Shown one piece after another: positions 5,019 to 7,530 of a DNA stretch of 7,530 bases (its first letter is position 1; each line of letters begins with the position of its first letter). The notes below the pieces were generated by a model. The model was not told the DNA's origin and ran no database searches. It saw only the letters and a list, made by a program, of their open reading frames with translations. Made by a program: the position numbers and the translations under genes. Origin of the DNA: an archaeon (GTDB lineage Archaea > Thermoproteota > Nitrososphaeria > Nitrososphaerales > Nitrosopumilaceae); NCBI GenBank assembly GCA_005240025.1, contig SBBK01000153.1, positions 1 through 7,530 of the forward strand. Reading direction: 5' to 3'.

Positions 5019-5306
5019 TTGCTGGAAAAATTGGTTTTAAAGAAATTTGTACCCGACCTGCCTGTCACTCCAGTTACACGAGTCTGCAGATACACATCCA
5101 AATCGAACATACTTGCTGCGCTACGCCAGCTCTGCAAGGGGTGCTCCAAGATCCGGCAGATTCCTCATTTGGCAGGCTCACCTGAATCTTTTGCCGGAAA
5201 AGACCTGAAAGAAGCGGCTCGTCAAGGAGCGGAAAACCAAAATGAAAAAAGGTCTACAATCGAGGCTGCATTGATTGAGAAGATCAACAATGCAATTAAG
5301 AACTGA
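5019..5306 (+). CDS. Small hypothetical protein divergent from cdvB
   Basis: 95 aa from a TTG at 5019; TTG 5031 is an alternative. No ATG or GTG lies in frame near the start, so the true N-terminus is uncertain and may be frameshifted. The middle contains three Cys residues, RVCRYT and LCKGC (about 23, 39 and 42), which could bind metal. The C-terminal part (KDLKEAARQGAENQNEKRST, then IEAALIEKINNAIKN) is helical, charged and protein-like, giving the best evidence for coding. No signal peptide is present. The ORF would begin 10 nt from the cdvB start on the other strand, so the two would share a promoter region. A T-rich tract follows its TGA. I do not recognise the family. Confidence 0.5.
   Translation: MLEKLVLKKFVPDLPVTPVTRVCRYTSKSNILAALRQLCKGCSKIRQIPHLAGSPESFAGKDLKEAARQGAENQNEKRSTIEAALIEKINNAIKN
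5035..5042 (-). promoter_or_regulatory. TATA element of cdvB, possibly shared with the divergent ORF
   Basis: On the minus strand CTTTAAAA lies 26-33 nt before the cdvB ATG at 5009, which fits leaderless initiation. The same near-symmetric sequence read on the plus strand (TTTTAAAG) could face the other way, but it lies inside the divergent ORF, not upstream of it. Confidence 0.5.
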
Positions 5307-5308
5307 CC

Positions 5309-5326
5309 TCTCCTTTTTCTTTTTTA
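5309..5326 (+). terminator. T-rich tract, archaeal-type terminator
   Basis: TCCTTTTTCTTTTTTAAT begins shortly after the TGA at 5304-5306. Oligo-T tracts without a strong hairpin are the usual archaeal transcription stop, so this probably ends the 5019-5306 transcript and separates it from the orc1/cdc6 unit. Confidence 0.5.
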
Positions 5327-5372
5327 ATAATACCTTGCATTTCATAACTGGCTAGATCAGAACGAGCTAGAA

Positions 5373-5386
5373 TTTCTATCGGAAAC
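5373..5386 (+). promoter_or_regulatory. ORB-like sequence upstream of orc1/cdc6 (weak)
   Basis: TTTCTATCGGAAAC agrees at 11 of 14 positions with an origin-recognition-box core as I remember it (TTTCCAGTGGAAAC), including the whole GGAAAC end. The usual following G-string is absent and only one copy is seen. Its place 45 nt upstream of an initiator gene makes it worth noting. Two GCTAGA copies at 5351-5356 and 5366-5371 lie just upstream. Confidence 0.25.
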
Positions 5387-5399
5387 CCGCCGCAGATAA

Positions 5400-5407
5400 C
5401 CTTAAGC
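5400..5407 (+). promoter_or_regulatory. TATA-like element for orc1/cdc6
   Basis: CCTTAAGC lies 24-31 nt before the ATG at 5431, the spacing for a leaderless archaeal mRNA. The AAGG that directly abuts the ATG is too close to act as a ribosome site. Confidence 0.35.
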
Positions 5408-5430
5408 TGAGAGACCCAACTTTAGCAAGG

Positions 5431-6405
5431 ATGGAAAGCCGCATACTGGTCGACGAGGGCCTCTTCGACGAGGAGTTCATCCCGGAGAGGCTGGTCAGCA
5501 GGGAGGCGCACATCAAGGCTATCGCGTCCTCGCTGAGCCATGCGAACTGCGGGAGGTCGAAGAACCTTTTCATCCACGGCCCGCCCGGTGTCGGAAAGAC
5601 GCTCGTCACAAGGTGGATCCTAAAGGAGCACTTCGACAAGAACTCGGTCTACGTCAACTGCTGGAGTAACAGGACGTCGCACAAGGTGATCAGGGACATT
5701 CTCCTGAAGACGGGCTCAATCGTCCACGGGAAAGAGCCCACGAGCGAGCTTGTCGGAATGTTCGAGACGAAGCCAAAGAAAATAATCTGCCTCGACGAGT
5801 TCGACCACCTCGAAGAAACCGACATACTCTACGACCTCTGGAAGAACTCTCGCGCCCTCGTCATGATCTCAAACACTTCATATTCGCTTGCCGTGATAGA
5901 CGGCAGGATCAGGAGCAGGCTGCTGCTCGACGAAATCGAGTTCAAGCCCTACTGTACCGACGAGGTCTTTGACATACTCAGAGAGCGGGTCGATTACGGC
6001 ATGAGGCCTGGTGCGATTTCAGAGGACCTGGTTTCCATTGTCTCAAGAATGTGTAATGGGGACGCAAGGATCGGCCTCCAGACGCTGAGGCTCGCCGCAC
6101 GCGAAGCAGGGATGCAGGAACGCGACACCATAACAATCGAGGACGTGAAGACAGCCTCGAAGTTCGCAAGAAAGTATAGGCTCTCGTATCTTTTAGGAAA
6201 ACTCAATGAGCACCAGAGGATCATCTACGAGGTACTGAAACGGAACAGGTCGATGGACTCCGGAAGATTGTTCGAGGAGTATCGGAAGAAAGTGAAAGAG
6301 ACTGTGACTGACAGGTCGTACAGGAACTACATGGAGCGGCTTGTTGAGTTAGATCTTGTCAGAGAAATCAGCTCGGGGAGATGGAAGAAGTATGAGATTG
6401 TCTAG
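5431..6405 (+). CDS. cdc6: Orc1/Cdc6-family AAA+ replication initiator, short form
   Basis: 324 aa against roughly 390-420 for typical archaeal Orc1/Cdc6. Motifs in order: N-terminal FDEEFIPERLVSREAHI (12-28), the usual lead-in; Walker A GPPGVGKT (50-57); Walker B IICLDEFDHL (118-127, Asp122-Glu123); sensor 1 MISNTS (145-150); arginine-finger region RIRSRL (159-164); sensor 2 GDARIGLQTLRLAAREAG (210-227, Arg213); and a C-terminal winged helix (about 255-324, LNEHQRIIYEVLK...YMERLVELDLVREISS...RWKKYEIV). The Walker A-B interval is short, so the initiator-specific region is reduced. The family binds origins and loads MCM helicase. Codons here strongly prefer G or C at the third position, unlike cdvB, vapBC or the genes downstream, suggesting acquisition from an integrated element or plasmid. 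It overlaps the next gene by 14 nt. Confidence 0.88.
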   Translation: MESRILVDEGLFDEEFIPERLVSREAHIKAIASSLSHANCGRSKNLFIHGPPGVGKTLVTRWILKEHFDKNSVYVNCWSNRTSHKVIRDILLKTGSIVHGKEPTSELVGMFETKPKKIICLDEFDHLEETDILYDLWKNSRALVMISNTSYSLAVIDGRIRSRLLLDEIEFKPYCTDEVFDILRERVDYGMRPGAISEDLVSIVSRMCNGDARIGLQTLRLAAREAGMQERDTITIEDVKTASKFARKYRLSYLLGKLNEHQRIIYEVLKRNRSMDSGRLFEEYRKKVKETVTDRSYRNYMERLVELDLVREISSGRWKKYEIV

Positions 6406-6622
6406 AAAAATCAGGACAGAATATCCGGACGAGATGACATGCGACCGGATGTGCGGATACAAGACGTTCAGAATCTTCGAAGACGTGAAAAAGGCAAAAG
6501 GCTATGCCGAGAAGACGAGAGGCGAGATATACACCCAAGTAGACGGCGATGAAGATGTAGTATATTCAAAGGGAATCCATTATGTAAATAGAACTGGGAT
6601 TTACGCTGTTCTCAAGAAGTAA
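6392..6622 (+). CDS. Small hypothetical protein translationally coupled to orc1/cdc6
   Basis: 76 aa from ATG 6392, which lies inside the last codons of orc1/cdc6 (stop 6403-6405), so the two are co-transcribed and probably coupled. A GGGGAG about 12 nt upstream may serve as a ribosome site. The protein is soluble: MRLSRKIRTEYPDEMTCDRM, with two Cys in TCDRMC (about 14 and 18), then a helix FEDVKKAKGYAEKTRG and a strand-rich C-terminus (EIYTQVDGDEDVVYSKGIHY, then VNRTGIYAVLKK). A longer form from TTG 6356 would only add residues overlapping orc1. I do not recognise the family. The overlap suggests a function linked to the initiator, for example on the same mobile replicon. Confidence 0.65.
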   Translation: MRLSRKIRTEYPDEMTCDRMCGYKTFRIFEDVKKAKGYAEKTRGEIYTQVDGDEDVVYSKGIHYVNRTGIYAVLKK

Positions 6623-6640
6623 GAGATGGGATATTTTCCG

Positions 6641-7171
6641 TTATATTTGTTTGAATTGGCCTTTTAGCATCCCTAATACTTCTTCCGGGGTCTTCACGTC
6701 TATTTTCAGCTCTTTCGCAAGTTTATCCTTGTTTAAGAATCTTCTAAGATTTTTGTCATAGGTGACAAGTATACAACCATAATATTTTGCCGTGACGGCA
6801 ATCAGCGAATCGGCGCCCTTGTAAGGTATATTCCTCAGAACTGGCTCTATCTGATAGATGAATTCTCTTGTTAGCCAGGATATTTCTGTGATGCTGTCTA
6901 ACAGATCTATCACCTCGGTCGTGTAGTCGATTCCAGGATAAAGTCTACTGGCCAGCGTAATGTATTCGGCCAAGGCTATGGAAGGTACGACGAACTCTAT
7001 TTCGACATTGACTACCTTATCAAAGAGAGATTGGGAATTGATTGACTTTGAAGTATCACTCTTATCCAGATTTTTGAAGTCTTCATCTGATATGAAAATG
7101 TAATTTAGAATATTCGTATCGAGACAGATTTTTGTTTTTATGATTTTGCTATTATCTTTAGGTAAAGTCAA
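6641..7171 (-). CDS. PIN-domain nuclease, VapC-like
   Basis: 176 aa, longer than a typical VapC (about 130). Four acidic PIN residues are present: Asp18 in KICLDTNILNYIF, Glu69 in SIALAEYITLA, Asp121 in YKGADSLIAVTA and Asp139 in ILVTYDKNLRRF. They form the metal site used by PIN ribonucleases. The extra length is an N-terminal basic arm (1-14), an insert near 28-56 (SDEDFKNLDKSDTSKSINSQ), and a C-terminal tail (KDKLAKELKIDVKTPEEVLG). The only start in frame is TTG 7171, since a TAA lies just upstream (7178-7180). It follows the partial gene 7182-7530 by 10 nt on the same strand, so the two form an operon, and that protein may be its antitoxin. No DUF217 or ribbon-helix-helix antitoxin is seen. 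Composition is AT-rich, unlike orc1. Confidence 0.82.
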   Translation of the reverse strand: MTLPKDNSKIIKTKICLDTNILNYIFISDEDFKNLDKSDTSKSINSQSLFDKVVNVEIEFVVPSIALAEYITLASRLYPGIDYTTEVIDLLDSITEISWLTREFIYQIEPVLRNIPYKGADSLIAVTAKYYGCILVTYDKNLRRFLNKDKLAKELKIDVKTPEEVLGMLKGQFKQI

Positions 7172-7181
7172 TCCGTGTTAT

Positions 7182-7530
7182 TCAGTCATCTTTGTATGCT
7201 TCGAGAATTATCTGCGAGGCGTTGGGAGAGAGACCACCCCTCAGCTTTTGCATGATTGATTGATACTTGTTTTTTGAATATTGGATGTCATCATTTATTA
7301 AATCTCTTACAAATCTCGCAGTTTGCTCGATTGAATCTGAAGAGAAAACAAGGTTCTTGGACGGTTCAATCTTCTCATTTATGTCCAACTTAACTTGTCT
7401 TCTCGCGCTCATATGTATCGAACAGGAACAGTACTCCACTATGTTATGTTTCTCTTTCGTAAAGTCCTTTATTTCAAATCCGTATTTGTCGGAAATATCT
7501 TGAAGAGTATTACCTAAAATTCTGTGATAG
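7182..7530 (-). CDS. 5'-truncated hypothetical protein, possible partner of the PIN nuclease
   Basis: The frame remains open from the TGA at 7182-7184 to the right edge, so the gene starts outside the window; the GTG at 7439 is not needed as a start. The 116 visible residues begin YHRILGNTLQDISDKYGFEI, continue KDFTKEKHNIVEYCSCSIHM with a CxC pair, then SARRQVKLDINEKIEPSKNL, and end in two helical segments (IEQTARFVRDLINDDIQYSK and NASQIILEAYKDD). It lies 10 nt upstream of the PIN gene on the same strand, the antitoxin position of type II modules, but it matches no antitoxin family I recognise. It is soluble in the visible part, with no membrane segment. Confidence 0.6.
   Translation of the reverse strand, partial: YHRILGNTLQDISDKYGFEIKDFTKEKHNIVEYCSCSIHMSARRQVKLDINEKIEPSKNLVFSSDSIEQTARFVRDLINDDIQYSKNKYQSIMQKLRGGLSPNASQIILEAYKDD

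Noticed and set aside
5340..5430. Possible tRNA or attachment site at the composition boundary
   Set aside because: I found no T-loop GGTTCGA-type sequence, cloverleaf arms or CCA end, and no matching repeat elsewhere in the window.
5376..5639. Minus-strand ORF opposite orc1/cdc6, and the similar ones at 5978-6224
   Set aside because: High G/C third positions create long antisense open frames; the plus strand carries all AAA+ motifs.
7267..7503. 78-aa plus-strand ORF
   Set aside because: It is antisense to the partial gene upstream of the PIN nuclease, whose frame is open to the window edge.

Overview
The window looks like a chromosomal stretch of an archaeon, most likely an AT-rich ammonia-oxidising thaumarchaeon (Nitrososphaerota, Nitrosopumilales-like). 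The reasons are a CdvB/ESCRT-III-type division protein, an Orc1/Cdc6-type AAA+ initiator, an archaeal VapB(DUF217)/VapC pair, small secreted Cys proteins of a kind I associate with this phylum, and many starts with a TATA-like element about 25-35 nt upstream instead of a Shine-Dalgarno site. The taxonomic call is inference; no rRNA or tRNA gene is visible.

Layout. (1) 1-1389, minus: 5' part of a large secreted Ca-binding protein with thrombospondin-type-3 repeats, a coiled-coil linker and RTX nonapeptides; it runs off the left edge. (2) 1473-1910, plus: a GDP-mannose-hydrolase-like Nudix enzyme. (3) 1994-3067: two convergent paralogous secreted mini-proteins sharing the peptide SKVCGDELC. The first is flanked by two copies of a 22-bp perfect palindrome. 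The gene-free gap between them holds a 75-nt hairpin and a classical terminator. The second is in frame with a longer upstream ORF that has no stop. (4) 3227-3562, plus: an unrecognised basic protein. (5) 3584-4210, minus: a vapBC toxin-antitoxin operon with a palindromic operator candidate. (6) 4356-5009, minus: cdvB, and divergent to it a small hypothetical ORF (5019-5306) sharing the TATA region. (7) 5431-6622, plus: a G/C-rich Orc1/Cdc6-like gene translationally overlapping a 76-aa hypothetical protein, with an ORB-like site upstream. (8) 6641-7530, minus: an AT-rich PIN-domain nuclease preceded by a 5'-truncated gene that may be its partner.

How it fits together. Regions 1-3 are envelope or secreted functions. 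Region 6 is housekeeping cell division. Regions 5 and 8 are toxin-antitoxin-like accessory modules. Region 7 is compositionally different from everything to its left, which suggests an acquired replicon or integrated element whose edge lies near 5307-5430. I do not see a complete new multi-gene defence or metabolic system. The most unusual content is the 1911-2731 segment (paralogous VCGDELC proteins plus several unexplained inverted repeats) and the compositional island beginning at orc1/cdc6.
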